Source: Nonomuraea corallina
GTDB taxonomy: Bacteria > Actinomycetota > Actinomycetes > Streptosporangiales > Streptosporangiaceae
Reading direction: 5' to 3'
Length of the DNA: 50,858 nt
Assembly (NCBI RefSeq): GCF_027620315.1
Contig: NZ_JAPNNL010000030.1
Location: 1-50,858, forward strand
The notes beneath the pieces are model-generated. The model was not told where the DNA came from. It did not search any database and saw only the letters and a program-made list of their open reading frames with translations. Made by a program: the position numbers and the translations under genes. Positions 15,397 through 23,741 of the stretch are shown piece after piece (within the stretch, counting starts at the first letter, position 1; the number at the start of each line of letters is the position of its first letter).

Positions 15397-16065
15397 ATGA
15401 AGGTCGAGATCTTTTCTGACGTCGCCTGCCCCTGGTGTTATGTCGGGCACGCCCGGTTCGCGCGGGCGGCGCGGGCGTTCCGCGACAGGGGCGGCTCCAT
15501 CGAGGTCACCATGCGCCCCTTCCAGCTGAACCCGGACGCGCCCGCCGAGGGCGAGCCGCTGCTGGAGGCGCTGGAGCGCAAGTTCGGCCCCGGCGCCGGG
15601 CAGATGGCCACCAGGGTGACCGGCGTGGCCGCCGGGGACGGTCTCGACCTCCGCTTCGACCGGGCGATCAGCGCCAACACGCTGGAGGCGCACCGGCTCA
15701 TCGCGGTCGCCACCGGCCAGGGCCGGGGCGAGGAGATGGCCGAGCGGCTGTTCCGCGCCCACTTCACCGACGGCCTGAACGTCGGCGATCCCGCGGTGCT
15801 CGCCCAGCTCGCCGCCGAGGCGGGCGTGCGCGACACGGGGGAGGGCGCCGCCGAGGTCCGCGAGCAGATCGCCCGGGCCCGGCGGCTGGGCGTCACGGGA
15901 GTGCCGCTGTTCCTGTTCGAGGAGCAGTTCGCGGTGTCGGGCGCGCAGCCGTACGAGACGATGACGGCCGCGATCGACGAGGTGGCCGGCCGCGTCGGCG
16001 AGACCCCGATCCAGCGGCTCGGCGCCCCGGCCGACGGCTGTGACGACGGCCGGTGCGCCGTCTGA
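15397..16065 (+). CDS. DsbA/FrnE-family thiol oxidoreductase
   Basis: 222-residue 2-hydroxychromene isomerase/DsbA-like protein with a thioredoxin fold. The active site is CPWC at residues 11-14 (DVACPWCYVGHARF), and the cis-Pro loop is GVTGVPLFLF. An alpha-helical insertion lies between them, as in FrnE. The C-terminus carries a second cysteine pair, CDDGRC, which in FrnE-type proteins contributes to redox activity. No signal peptide, so it acts in the cytoplasm. The start ATG at 15397 fits the family N-terminus MKVEIFSDVACPWC. It stands alone between a repeat and the convergent tdk gene. Confidence 0.92.
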   Translation: MKVEIFSDVACPWCYVGHARFARAARAFRDRGGSIEVTMRPFQLNPDAPAEGEPLLEALERKFGPGAGQMATRVTGVAAGDGLDLRFDRAISANTLEAHRLIAVATGQGRGEEMAERLFRAHFTDGLNVGDPAVLAQLAAEAGVRDTGEGAAEVREQIARARRLGVTGVPLFLFEEQFAVSGAQPYETMTAAIDEVAGRVGETPIQRLGAPADGCDDGRCAV

Positions 16066-16078
16066 GCGGCGATCCGTC

Positions 16079-16717
16079 TCAGACGCCGGTGCCCTCGCCG
16101 AGCAGCCCCGCCCGGTGATGGCGGCGGCACAGCACCTGGTAGCGCACCGGCGAGGCGTCGGTGTCGCCGATCACCACCTGTTCGCCCGTGCGCGCCATCT
16201 CGCCGCCGACCACGCGCGCGTTGAGCAGTCCCGGCCGCCCGCACCAGCACAGCACCTCGACCTGCAGCCGGCACACCTCGTCGGCCAGCTCGAACAGTCG
16301 TTGCGCGGCCGGGAACAGGACCGAGCGGAAGTCCGAGGCCAGCCCGAAGGCGTACACGTCGACGCCGTGCCCGTCCACCAGATCCGCGAGCTGCTCGATC
16401 TGCTCCACCGTGTAGAAGCACGCCTCGTCGCAGATCAGGTAATCGACGCGGTCGTGCCCGCGGACCAGCTCCACCAGGTCCATCGAGTCCACCACCTCGA
16501 CGGCCTCGAGGCCGAGCCCGATCCTGCTGGTCACGCGGGGCTCGCCGGAACGGTCGTGCTTGGTCAGCACCAGCCCGCGCCTGCCCTGGCGGCCGTGGTT
16601 GTAGTTCATCTGCAGGGCGAGGGTGGACTTTCCGCAGTCCATCGGCCCGAAGTAGAACTTCAACAGGGCATCACGGGATCCACGGGGCACGGGAGACAGA
16701 GCGGACACTTCAGTCAC
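16079..16717 (-). CDS. tdk: Thymidine kinase
   Basis: 212-residue type II thymidine kinase (pyrimidine salvage, dThd to dTMP). Visible parts are the Walker A motif GPMDCGKSTLALQM, the Walker B-like LICDEACF, the lasso region with GLASDFR, and structural zinc cysteines (VLCWCGRPG and VLCRRHH). GTG start at 16717; TAAGGT on the minus strand (16726-16731) precedes it by 8 nt, consistent with a leaderless transcript. Confidence 0.96.
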   Translation of the reverse strand: MTEVSALSPVPRGSRDALLKFYFGPMDCGKSTLALQMNYNHGRQGRRGLVLTKHDRSGEPRVTSRIGLGLEAVEVVDSMDLVELVRGHDRVDYLICDEACFYTVEQIEQLADLVDGHGVDVYAFGLASDFRSVLFPAAQRLFELADEVCRLQVEVLCWCGRPGLLNARVVGGEMARTGEQVVIGDTDASPVRYQVLCRRHHRAGLLGEGTGV

Positions 16718-16794
16718 GGGGTGCCACCTTAGCGCTTGGCTTGTTCCCGGACCTCATGGGAGATTTCTCCTCTGGAATATCAGGAGGGATCTAC

Positions 16795-17166
16795 GTGGTC
16801 ACCGACAAACCCCCAACGCTCGACGCCATGATGACGCCGGACGACCTCACCGCCGCGCAGGCCGACGCGGCGCGCTGGCGGTACGGCTTCTTCGTGGTGC
16901 TCACGGGCATCGTCGCGACCCTGGTCGCGTTCGGCGCGGCCGTGTACGCCACCGGGGAGTCCGCCGCCCTGTTCGCGGGTGTGGCCGGCGTGGTCGGCAC
17001 CATCATCGGGGCCTACTTCGGCGTGCAGGCGGGCCAGTCGGGTAAGGCCAGGGTCGAGGCCGAACTCGCCAAGGCCCAGGAGCTCGTGGTCCGGTTGGCG
17101 GCCTACGTCGGCACGGAGAACGCGCCCCGGGTCGTCGACGAAGTGCTCGGCCGGCGCCGAAGCTGA
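16795..17166 (+). CDS. Small two-helix membrane protein upstream of hyuAB
   Basis: 123-residue protein of unknown family. It has an acidic N-terminal tail, two transmembrane helices (YGFFVVLTGIVATLVAFGAA and FAGVAGVVGTIIGAYFGVQA), then a 40-residue charged helix (ARVEAELAKAQELVVRLAAY) that may form a coiled coil. The GTG at 16795 is chosen because AGGAGG (16782-16787) lies 7 nt upstream; an in-frame start at 16741 lacks such a site. It stops 6 bp before hyuA, so the three genes probably form one operon. The role is unknown; it could anchor or regulate the hydantoinase. Confidence 0.82.
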   Translation: MVTDKPPTLDAMMTPDDLTAAQADAARWRYGFFVVLTGIVATLVAFGAAVYATGESAALFAGVAGVVGTIIGAYFGVQAGQSGKARVEAELAKAQELVVRLAAYVGTENAPRVVDEVLGRRRS

Positions 17167-17172
17167 GGAGCC

Positions 17173-19176
17173 ATGCGTAGCGTCCGAATCGGAGTCGACA
17201 CCGGCGGCACCTTCACCGACGTGGTGGCGGTGGACGAGGAGACCGGTGAGATCGTCACCACCAAGACCCCCTCGACCCCGGCGAACCCGGCCGACGGGTT
17301 CATCGCGGGCATCGAGAAGCTCGGCGAGCTCGACGTGTCCGCCATCGTGCACGGGACCACCGTCGCCACGAACCAGCTGCTGGAGGACCGCATCGGCAAC
17401 CTCGGGCTGATCACCACCGAGGGCTTCGAGTACATCCTGGAGATCGGCCGGCAGAGCGTCCCCGACGGCTACGGCAACTCCTACTTCTGGGTCAAGCCGC
17501 CCCGCATCGTGCCCGTCCACCTGGTCAGGACGGTCGGCGGCCGGCTCGACCACCGCGGCGCGGAGGTCCGCCCGTTCGACGAGGCCCAGGCCGTCGAGGT
17601 GGCCCGCTGGTACCGTACGCGCGGCGTCACCGCGCTCGGTGTCTGCTTCCTCCACTCCTACGCCAACCCCGCCCACGAGCGGCGCATGCGCGAGGTGCTG
17701 GCCCGCGAGTTCCCCGAGGCGGTCGTGTCGCTCTCCAGCGACGTGCTGCGCGAGTACCGGGAGTACGAGCGGGCCGTCACCACCCTGGTCGACGCCGCGG
17801 TCAAGCCCGCCATGCGGGCCTACATCGCCAATCTGTCCAGCCGTCTGGGCCGCCCGTTCTCGGTGATGAAGTCCAACGGCGGCGTGCTGTCGGCCCGCGA
17901 GGTCGTCAACCAGCCCATCACCACGGTCCTGTCCGGCCCGGCGGCGGGCGCGCTCGGCGCGGCGCTGATCGCCGCCACGGCGGGCCACCAGAGCGTGATC
18001 ACCCTGGACGGCGGCGGCACCTCCACCGACGTGACCGTGGTCGTCGACGGCGACCCGTCCGTCACCACCGAGGGCAGCGTCGGCCGCTTCCCGTGCAAGA
18101 TCCCGATGATCGACATCGTGACCGTCGGCGCCGGCGGTGGCTCGGTCGCGTGGATCTCGCCCGAAGGCACGCTCAAGGTCGGCCCCCGCTCGGCCGGCGC
18201 CGACCCCGGCCCGCTCTGCTACCGGCGCGGCGGCACCGAGGTGACCGTCACCGACGCGCACGTCTACCTCCGCCGCATCCCGCCGCACCTGCTCGGCGGC
18301 GAGATCCCGCTCGACTACGACGCCGCCCGGATGGGCGTCGAGGCGCTCGCCGACAAGCTCGGTCTCACCCCCGAGCGCACCGCCACCGGCATCCTGGAGA
18401 TCAGCGCGTTCAACCAGAGCAACGCGATCCGCCAGCTCACGGTCAAGCGCGGGCTGGACGTGCGCGACTTCCCGCTGGTGACGTTCGGCGGGTCAGGGCC
18501 GCTGCTGGCCTGCCGGCTCATCGACATCCTCGGCCTGCCCGCGGTGATCGTGCCGCCCGAGCCCGGCAACGTCTCCGCCTTCGGCCTGCTCACCGTGGAC
18601 GTCAAGAACGACTACGTGCGCACGTACGTGACCCGCGACCTCGCGCTGAGCAAGGCCGCGCAGATCTTCGGCGAGCTGGAGGGCCAGGCCGCCGAGGAGC
18701 TCGAACGCGAGGGCTTCGACGAGCCCGTCTTCGCGCGCAGCGCCGACGTGCGCTACTACGGGCAGGCGTACGAGGTCCGCGTGCCCGCCCCGGCCGGCCC
18801 GCTCGACGAGGACTGGCTGCGGGAGGTCACCCGCCGCTTCCACGACGCGCACGAGAAGCTGTACGGGTACGCCTACCGTGACGACGCCCGCCACGCCGTC
18901 GAATGGGTCAACCTGCGCGTCTCCGGCATCGGGCCCATCACCCGGCCGGTGATCCGGCGCGACCCGTACCCGAAGGTCGAGCCGGTCGAGGCGAGCAGGC
19001 GCGTGATCTTCGACGAGCCGCACGACACCCCGATCCTCCAGCGCGCCGCGCTGGAGGCCGGGACCGTCGTGCGCGGCCCCGCCGTCATCGAGGAGTACGG
19101 CTCGACCATCCCCCTGCATCCAGGGTTCACCGCCACGGTGGACGAGTTCGGCAACGTGGAGATCCGCCGTGACTGA
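17173..19176 (+). CDS. hyuA: Hydantoinase/oxoprolinase subunit A
   Basis: 667-residue HyuA protein, the ATP-binding half of ATP-dependent hydantoinases, 5-oxoprolinases and acetone-carboxylase relatives. The N-terminal phosphate motif GVDTGGTFTDVV and HGTTVATNQLLEDR are followed by a second ASKHA-type motif ITLDGGGTSTDVTVV. Size is normal. The GAGGAG ribosome site precedes ATG 17173. It overlaps hyuB by 8 bp. The substrate (N-methylhydantoin, hydantoin, 5-oxoproline or another lactam) cannot be decided from sequence. Heterocycle genes elsewhere in the window make a cyclic ureide plausible. Confidence 0.95.
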   Translation: MRSVRIGVDTGGTFTDVVAVDEETGEIVTTKTPSTPANPADGFIAGIEKLGELDVSAIVHGTTVATNQLLEDRIGNLGLITTEGFEYILEIGRQSVPDGYGNSYFWVKPPRIVPVHLVRTVGGRLDHRGAEVRPFDEAQAVEVARWYRTRGVTALGVCFLHSYANPAHERRMREVLAREFPEAVVSLSSDVLREYREYERAVTTLVDAAVKPAMRAYIANLSSRLGRPFSVMKSNGGVLSAREVVNQPITTVLSGPAAGALGAALIAATAGHQSVITLDGGGTSTDVTVVVDGDPSVTTEGSVGRFPCKIPMIDIVTVGAGGGSVAWISPEGTLKVGPRSAGADPGPLCYRRGGTEVTVTDAHVYLRRIPPHLLGGEIPLDYDAARMGVEALADKLGLTPERTATGILEISAFNQSNAIRQLTVKRGLDVRDFPLVTFGGSGPLLACRLIDILGLPAVIVPPEPGNVSAFGLLTVDVKNDYVRTYVTRDLALSKAAQIFGELEGQAAEELEREGFDEPVFARSADVRYYGQAYEVRVPAPAGPLDEDWLREVTRRFHDAHEKLYGYAYRDDARHAVEWVNLRVSGIGPITRPVIRRDPYPKVEPVEASRRVIFDEPHDTPILQRAALEAGTVVRGPAVIEEYGSTIPLHPGFTATVDEFGNVEIRRD

Positions 19177-20977
19177 CCCGATCCTCATCGAGATCGTCGA
19201 GGGCACCCTCGCCTCCGTGGAGAAGGAGGTCGAGACCGCCATCGCGCGCACCGCCAGATCGCCCATGATCCGCGACGCGCACGACTTCCGCGCCGGCATC
19301 CACGACCGCCGGATGCGCAAGCTGACCGGCCGCTCCTACAGCGCGCTCGTCCAGCCGATCGTCCGCGACTTCCCGATCGAGACGATGCGGCCCGGCGACG
19401 TCTACTTCCACAACGACGTCTACCTGTCGGAAGGCGGCATCGGCCACCTGCCCGACCTGTGCGTCACCGTGCCCGTCTTCCACCGCGACGAGGTGGTGGC
19501 GTTCGTGCAGGCGTTCGGGCACCACGACGACATCGGCGGTGCCGTGCCCGGCTCGATGCCCTCGCACGCCCGCTCGGCCTACGAGGAAGGGCTGATGGTC
19601 CCGCCGATCAAGCTGTGGGACCAGGGCGTGCCGAACGAGGCCGCGCTGCGCATCATGACCCGCAACTCCCGCATGCCCGACTCCCTCGCCGGAGACCTCG
19701 ACGCCGAGTGCTCCGCCTGCCTCATGGGCGCGCGGCGGCTGGGCGAGCTGTTCGACCGGTACGGGCGCGAGGAGGTCGAGGCGTGCTTCGACGCCATCAT
19801 CGGCAAGACCACCGAGACGTTCCGCCGCGAGCTGCTGGCCAAGATCCCCGAGGGCGCGTACGTCTGGGAGGACTACGCCGAGCATGACGGCGTCGACGAG
19901 CCCCGCCTGCACGCCCAGCGCATCACGCTCACGGTGGACCACGCCGCGGACGCGCCGCTCACCATCGACTTCACCGGAACCTCCCCGCAGGCCAAGGGCC
20001 CGATCAACCACGCGGGCGACTATGCCGACGGCGTCTTCCTGAAGAAGTGGCTGGCCCCGATCCTGCGCAACCTGGCCGACACGCCGGAGCGGATGGCCGA
20101 GCTCGACGTCAACGAGGGCGTCGTGCCGCTGATCAAGATGATCTTCCCGGAGAAGGGCACCCTGCTCACGCCCGTCTTCCCCGCCCCCACCAACGCCCGC
20201 ACCTTCGTCATCCTGCGCCTGCTCGGCGTGCTGGCCGGCGTGCTGGCCAAGGCCACCGGCGGGCGCATGCCCGCCGACCAGGAGACGATCCGCTACACGG
20301 GCGTGTACGGCACGGACGCCGACGGGCAGCCCTACCTGATGCGGGAGGTGCTGGGCGGCGGCTCCGGCGGGCGCTGGTACGCCGACGGCGAGGACACCAT
20401 CCACATCGTCCCCGACTCGCGCAACATCCCGGTCGAGTTCGCCGAGGCCCGATGGCCCTTCAGGGTCGAGCGCCTCGGGCTGGCCTGCGACTCGGGCGGG
20501 CCCGGCATGTTCCGCGGCGGGCTCGGCTACGACAAGCACATCCGGATGCTGCGCGACGCCTCCTACATGTCGATCGCCGACCGGTCCATCCTGTCCTGCT
20601 GGGGCGTCAACGGCGGGCTCGCCGGCCGGCCCTTCCGGGTGGAGATCGCCGGCAAGGAGATGGACGGCCTGGTGGACGACCACCCCGTCCAGGCAGGGGA
20701 GCTCATCCGCATCCGCACCACGGGCGGCGGCGGCTGGGGCTCCCCGTACGACCGCGACCCCCGCGCGGTGGCGGCCGACGTCCGCGACGGCAAGGTCTCG
20801 ATCGCGGGCGCGCTCGGCGACTACGGCGTCGTCCTGGACGGCGACCGCATCGACGAACAGGGCACCGCCGAACTCCGCGCCCGCCTCCGCCCCCCGTCCG
20901 GCCGCTTCTTCGACCGCGGCCTGGGCTACCCGAAACTGTCGGGCGGCCGCGCCTTCGCGGAGGTGGACGAACTGTAG
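19169..20977 (+). CDS. hyuB: Hydantoinase/oxoprolinase subunit B
   Basis: 602-residue HyuB catalytic partner of HyuA. It shows the family's metal-site region GDVYFHNDVYLSEGGIGHLP and the histidine-rich VQAFGHHDDIGGAVPGSMP; the C-terminal half contains LACDSGGPGMFRGGLGY. The GTG at 19169 lies inside the last codons of hyuA, so translation is coupled. Full length, no frame break. Confidence 0.95.
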   Translation: MTDPILIEIVEGTLASVEKEVETAIARTARSPMIRDAHDFRAGIHDRRMRKLTGRSYSALVQPIVRDFPIETMRPGDVYFHNDVYLSEGGIGHLPDLCVTVPVFHRDEVVAFVQAFGHHDDIGGAVPGSMPSHARSAYEEGLMVPPIKLWDQGVPNEAALRIMTRNSRMPDSLAGDLDAECSACLMGARRLGELFDRYGREEVEACFDAIIGKTTETFRRELLAKIPEGAYVWEDYAEHDGVDEPRLHAQRITLTVDHAADAPLTIDFTGTSPQAKGPINHAGDYADGVFLKKWLAPILRNLADTPERMAELDVNEGVVPLIKMIFPEKGTLLTPVFPAPTNARTFVILRLLGVLAGVLAKATGGRMPADQETIRYTGVYGTDADGQPYLMREVLGGGSGGRWYADGEDTIHIVPDSRNIPVEFAEARWPFRVERLGLACDSGGPGMFRGGLGYDKHIRMLRDASYMSIADRSILSCWGVNGGLAGRPFRVEIAGKEMDGLVDDHPVQAGELIRIRTTGGGGWGSPYDRDPRAVAADVRDGKVSIAGALGDYGVVLDGDRIDEQGTAELRARLRPPSGRFFDRGLGYPKLSGGRAFAEVDEL

Positions 20978-21022
20978 TCGTCGCATCACGCCGGGTGAAG
21001 GGCGGGGCTACCATGTGCCCTC

Positions 21023-21592
21023 ATGACCCCCCCGTTCTCCGCCTATGTCGATGAGTCCATGCTTCTTCAGAGTGGCCTCTATATCCTCGCGGCGGTGCTC
21101 GTGGCACCCGCGGAGGCCGAGCGTCACCGCGCCGCCCTGCGATCCCTGCTGTTGCGACGCCAGCGGAAACTGCATTGGCGTGACGAGAACGACAAGCGGC
21201 GCACCCTGCTCGCCGAGGCGGTGGCGGCGATGAGGCCGATGGGCGTCGTCGTCGTGGGTGCAGGGCTGGACGGGAGACGTCAGGAACGGGCGCGCCGCAA
21301 GTGTGTGGAGCACCTGCTCTGGGAGATGGGCGGCCACCATGTGCTCGACGTGGTCTTTGAGCGTCGCCACAGTGAGCTCGACCTGCGGGACCATGAGCTG
21401 GTGGCGGTGCTTCAGGGGCGTCACTCGATGCCGCCGAGGCTGAGGTTGTCCTGGTGCGACCCGGCGGCCGAGCCGCTCCTGTGGCTCCCGGACATCGTCG
21501 CGGGCGCGCTCTCGCGTGCTGAACGCGGTGACGAGCGGTTCTGGAACCTGGTGAGCGGTGACCTGGCTGTTCGGCGTATCGACGTGCGGTGA
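21023..21592 (+). CDS. DUF3800-like protein
   Basis: 189-residue protein. The N-terminus SAYVDESM matches the YxDES start of DUF3800 proteins (an RNase H-like fold of unknown role, often near mobile elements). The C-terminal LPDIVAGALSRAERGDERFW corresponds to the family's conserved (A/P)D-x-x-AG helix. TACCAT (21009-21014) lies 8 nt before the ATG, suggesting a leaderless transcript. The end of the gene overlaps a long base-paired element (21589-21641); structured RNA motifs near DUF3800 genes have been reported, so the pair may be one unit. Family call moderately sure. Confidence 0.68.
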   Translation: MTPPFSAYVDESMLLQSGLYILAAVLVAPAEAERHRAALRSLLLRRQRKLHWRDENDKRRTLLAEAVAAMRPMGVVVVGAGLDGRRQERARRKCVEHLLWEMGGHHVLDVVFERRHSELDLRDHELVAVLQGRHSMPPRLRLSWCDPAAEPLLWLPDIVAGALSRAERGDERFWNLVSGDLAVRRIDVR

Positions 21593-21641
21593 AAAGCGCG
21601 AAGCCCGGGCTTCCGTCGTCCGGCGGTCCACCCGGGCTCAC
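21589..21641. ncRNA. Structured RNA-like element at the DUF3800 3' end
   Basis: Starting at the DUF3800 stop codon, GTGA (21589-21592) can pair with the TCAC that closes the element, and AGCCCGGG (21602-21609) pairs with CCCGGGCT (21631-21638) around an inner CCG...CGG hairpin. The 5' side carries a 9-nt bulge, unlike a simple terminator, and no U-tract follows. Strand of action is unknown because the arms also pair on the complement. Confidence 0.5.
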
Positions 21642-21674
21642 TTCCCATCCCCCCGTAGGAGGCGGCAGGTCCAA

Positions 21675-21694
21675 GCGTACCCGCCTGCGTACGC
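21675..21694. terminator. Hairpin downstream of the DUF3800 element
   Basis: GCGTAC-CCGCCTGC-GTACGC: a 6-bp perfect stem with an 8-nt loop, with no T-run after it. It may be part of the same RNA element or a terminator. Confidence 0.35.
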
Positions 21695-21729
21695 AGTGTC
21701 ACCTGGAATCGGCGGCTGTCATGATGGGG

Positions 21730-21747
21730 CGCGTTTCGTGAAACGCG
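21730..21747. promoter_or_regulatory. Perfect 18-bp palindrome upstream of the Gfo/Idh/MocA gene
   Basis: CGCGTTTC-GT-GAAACGCG has 8-bp perfect arms and lies 16 bp before the GTG start, just upstream of the GGAGGA ribosome site. It is a strong repressor-site candidate and differs from the TTWCGGTC operators of the following genes. Confidence 0.6.
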
Positions 21748-21762
21748 ACATCGGAGGACATC

Positions 21763-22656
21763 GTGCGCATCGCTCTCGCCGGGCTCGCCACCAGCCATCC
21801 CTACACCGACGCCCGCACCCTGGCCGGGCACGCCGAGCTGGTGGTGTGGGAGCCGGACGGGGAGCGGCTGCGGAGGTTCACCGAGGAGCATCCGCGGGCG
21901 CGGGTGGCGGCGAGCCTGGAGGAGGCGCTGGCGGGCGGGCCTGACGGGGTGGTGCTGACCGTGCCGAATCCCCGGGTGCCCGAGGCGCTCGCGGCGGTGC
22001 TGGAGACGGGGGCGGCGTGTTTCGTGAACAAGCCGGCCGCCGCCACCCGCGACCAGCTCGACCGGCTGGACCGGCTGCCGATCCACGACCGGGTGCTGTC
22101 GGGGTCGGTGCTGCGGTTCGCGCCGGGGTTCGCCGGGTGGAAGGCGGATCAGGACGGGGTGCTGTCGGTGCGCGCGACCGTACGGCATGACGTGGGGCTC
22201 TGGGCGACCGGCTACAACGCCTGGCAGGACACCCCCTCGGAAGGCGGCGGGACGCTGGTGACCATGGGCGTGCACGGGGTGGAGCTGCTGGTGGCGCTGC
22301 TCGGCCCCGAGGTGCGGCTGGCGGGGGCGGCCGGCGCGACCCGGCACTACGGGACGCTCCGGTCGGAGGACACCGGGGTCCTGGCGCTGCGGTGGGGGAG
22401 CGGGGTCACGGGCGTGGTGGAGATCCTGGGGGTGAGCGACGAGGAGTCGTACGCCGTCACCGTGCACCGGCGCGGCGGCGACGAGCAGGTGGTGATCGAG
22501 CCCGGTGACGACCCGGTGCGGCGTCTGGGGTACGCGGGGACGATCGAGGCGTTCCTGGAGATGGTGGGCGGCGCGCCCAGCCCGGTGCCGTGGGCGGAGA
22601 CGCGGGCCATCCTCGACGTCCTCGTCTCGGCGCGGGAACACCTGGCCGCCCGTTGA
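21763..22656 (+). CDS. Gfo/Idh/MocA-family oxidoreductase
   Basis: 297-residue NAD(P)-dependent sugar/inositol-type dehydrogenase. N-terminal Rossmann strand MRIALAGLATSHPYTDART (the usual GxGxxG is relaxed to GLATSH), then VLTVPNPRVPEALAAVLETG and the EKP-like motif FVNKPAAAT with the catalytic Lys. C-terminal domain with GGTLVTMGVHGVELLVALLG. GGAGGA precedes the GTG start. It is the first gene of the sugar-type catabolic locus, but it has its own palindrome (21730-21747), not the shared operator. The -35 of the next promoter overlaps its stop codon. Confidence 0.88.
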   Translation: MRIALAGLATSHPYTDARTLAGHAELVVWEPDGERLRRFTEEHPRARVAASLEEALAGGPDGVVLTVPNPRVPEALAAVLETGAACFVNKPAAATRDQLDRLDRLPIHDRVLSGSVLRFAPGFAGWKADQDGVLSVRATVRHDVGLWATGYNAWQDTPSEGGGTLVTMGVHGVELLVALLGPEVRLAGAAGATRHYGTLRSEDTGVLALRWGSGVTGVVEILGVSDEESYAVTVHRRGGDEQVVIEPGDDPVRRLGYAGTIEAFLEMVGGAPSPVPWAETRAILDVLVSAREHLAAR

Positions 22657-22693
22657 CAGCGGGAGTCCCTCCCGGTTACGGTCTGGACCGTAA
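22653..22693 (+). promoter_or_regulatory. Promoter with perfect TTACGGTC operator (site A)
   Basis: TTGACA (22653-22658), an 18-bp spacer, then TACGGT (22677-22682) as -10. The operator TTACGGTC-TG-GACCGTAA (22676-22693) has perfect 8-bp arms and covers the -10 and start site. The -35 overlaps the stop codon of the upstream gene. It drives the epimerase-like gene at 22718, whose ribosome site is AAGGGGGG. Confidence 0.78.
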
Positions 22694-22717
22694 ATAACGG
22701 ACAAGGGGGGACCCCGG

Positions 22718-23725
22718 GTGCGGACCACAGCGGAACTCGAGGAGCGGCTGGCGCGGCCGAGTGACGGGCTCGTGGCGGACCTCGCCGCGCTGGACGGCGA
22801 CATCATGATCCTCGGCGCCGGGGGCAAGCTCGGCCCCAGCCTGGTGCGGCTGGCGCTCAACGCCACCAAGGGAGACCGGCGGATCGTCGCCGTCTCCCGC
22901 TTCTCCGAACCCGGTCTCGCCGACGCGCTCGCAGCCGAGGGCGCCACCGTGGTGAGCGCCGACGTGGCCGACGAGCGGGCGCTGCGCGAGCTGCCCGACG
23001 CGCCGAACGTGGTGTTCCTGGTCGGCGCCAAGTTCGGCACCCAGGGGCGGGAGCACGCCACCTGGTTCACCAACACGTACCTGCCCGGCCGGGTCGCCGA
23101 CCGGTTCCGCGGCAGCCGGATCGCCGCCCTGTCCACCGGGAACGTCTACCCGCTCGTGCCCGTCACCAGCGGGGGCAGCGTCGAGGACGACCCCGCCGGC
23201 CCCGTCGGCGAGTACGCGATGAGCTGCCTCGGGCGTGAGCGGGTGCTCGCGCACCACGCCGAGCTGCACGGCACCCCGATGTCGCTGATCCGCCTCAACT
23301 ACGCCGTCGAGCTCCGCTACGGCGTGCTGGTCGACCTGGCGCAGAAGATCCTGGCCCGCGAGCCCGTCGACCTGACCACCGGCCAGGTCAACGTGGTGTG
23401 GCAGGGATACGCGAACGAGGTGACGCTCCGCTCACTGCTGCTCGCCGCCACCCCGCCGTACGTGCTCAACGTCACGGGACCCGAGCTGATCTCGGTACGG
23501 CGGGCCGCGCTGGAGCTGGGCGCGCGGCTGGGCGTGGACCCGGTGTTCACCGGCGAGGAGGCCCCCACGGCGCTGCTGTCGGACGCGTCGCGGTGCCACC
23601 GGCTGTTCGGCTATCCCGGGATCACGCCGCTGGAGCTGATCGATCACATCGCCGGCTGGGTGGCCGGCGGCGGGCCGCTGCTGGGCAAGCCCACCAGGTT
23701 CGAACGCCGCGACGGCCGCTTCTGA
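22718..23725 (+). CDS. NAD-dependent epimerase/dehydratase-like protein
   Basis: 335-residue extended-SDR protein. The nucleotide site is IMILGAGGKLGPSLVRLAL near residue 30, followed by VVFLVGAKFG and ALSTGNVYPLVPV, as in UDP-sugar epimerases. The catalytic YxxxK motif is altered: EYAMSCLGRE has Tyr but Cys in place of Lys, so classical SDR catalysis may be lost or changed. GTG start with AAGGGGGG 7 nt upstream. It is the first gene behind operator site A and probably co-transcribed with the DHDPS-family gene that starts 16 bp after its stop. Confidence 0.85.
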   Translation: MRTTAELEERLARPSDGLVADLAALDGDIMILGAGGKLGPSLVRLALNATKGDRRIVAVSRFSEPGLADALAAEGATVVSADVADERALRELPDAPNVVFLVGAKFGTQGREHATWFTNTYLPGRVADRFRGSRIAALSTGNVYPLVPVTSGGSVEDDPAGPVGEYAMSCLGRERVLAHHAELHGTPMSLIRLNYAVELRYGVLVDLAQKILAREPVDLTTGQVNVVWQGYANEVTLRSLLLAATPPYVLNVTGPELISVRRAALELGARLGVDPVFTGEEAPTALLSDASRCHRLFGYPGITPLELIDHIAGWVAGGGPLLGKPTRFERRDGRF

Positions 23726-23741
23726 GACCGGCGGAAACGAC

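Noticed and set aside
16780..18288. Long minus-strand frame across the small membrane protein and hyuA
   Set aside because: Shadow of hyuA; the plus-strand reading has ATPase-type motifs and proper ribosome sites.
21589..21700. Possible tRNA or simple intrinsic terminator after the DUF3800 gene
   Set aside because: No cloverleaf or anticodon arm can be drawn and no T-run follows the stems; a structured RNA element fits better.
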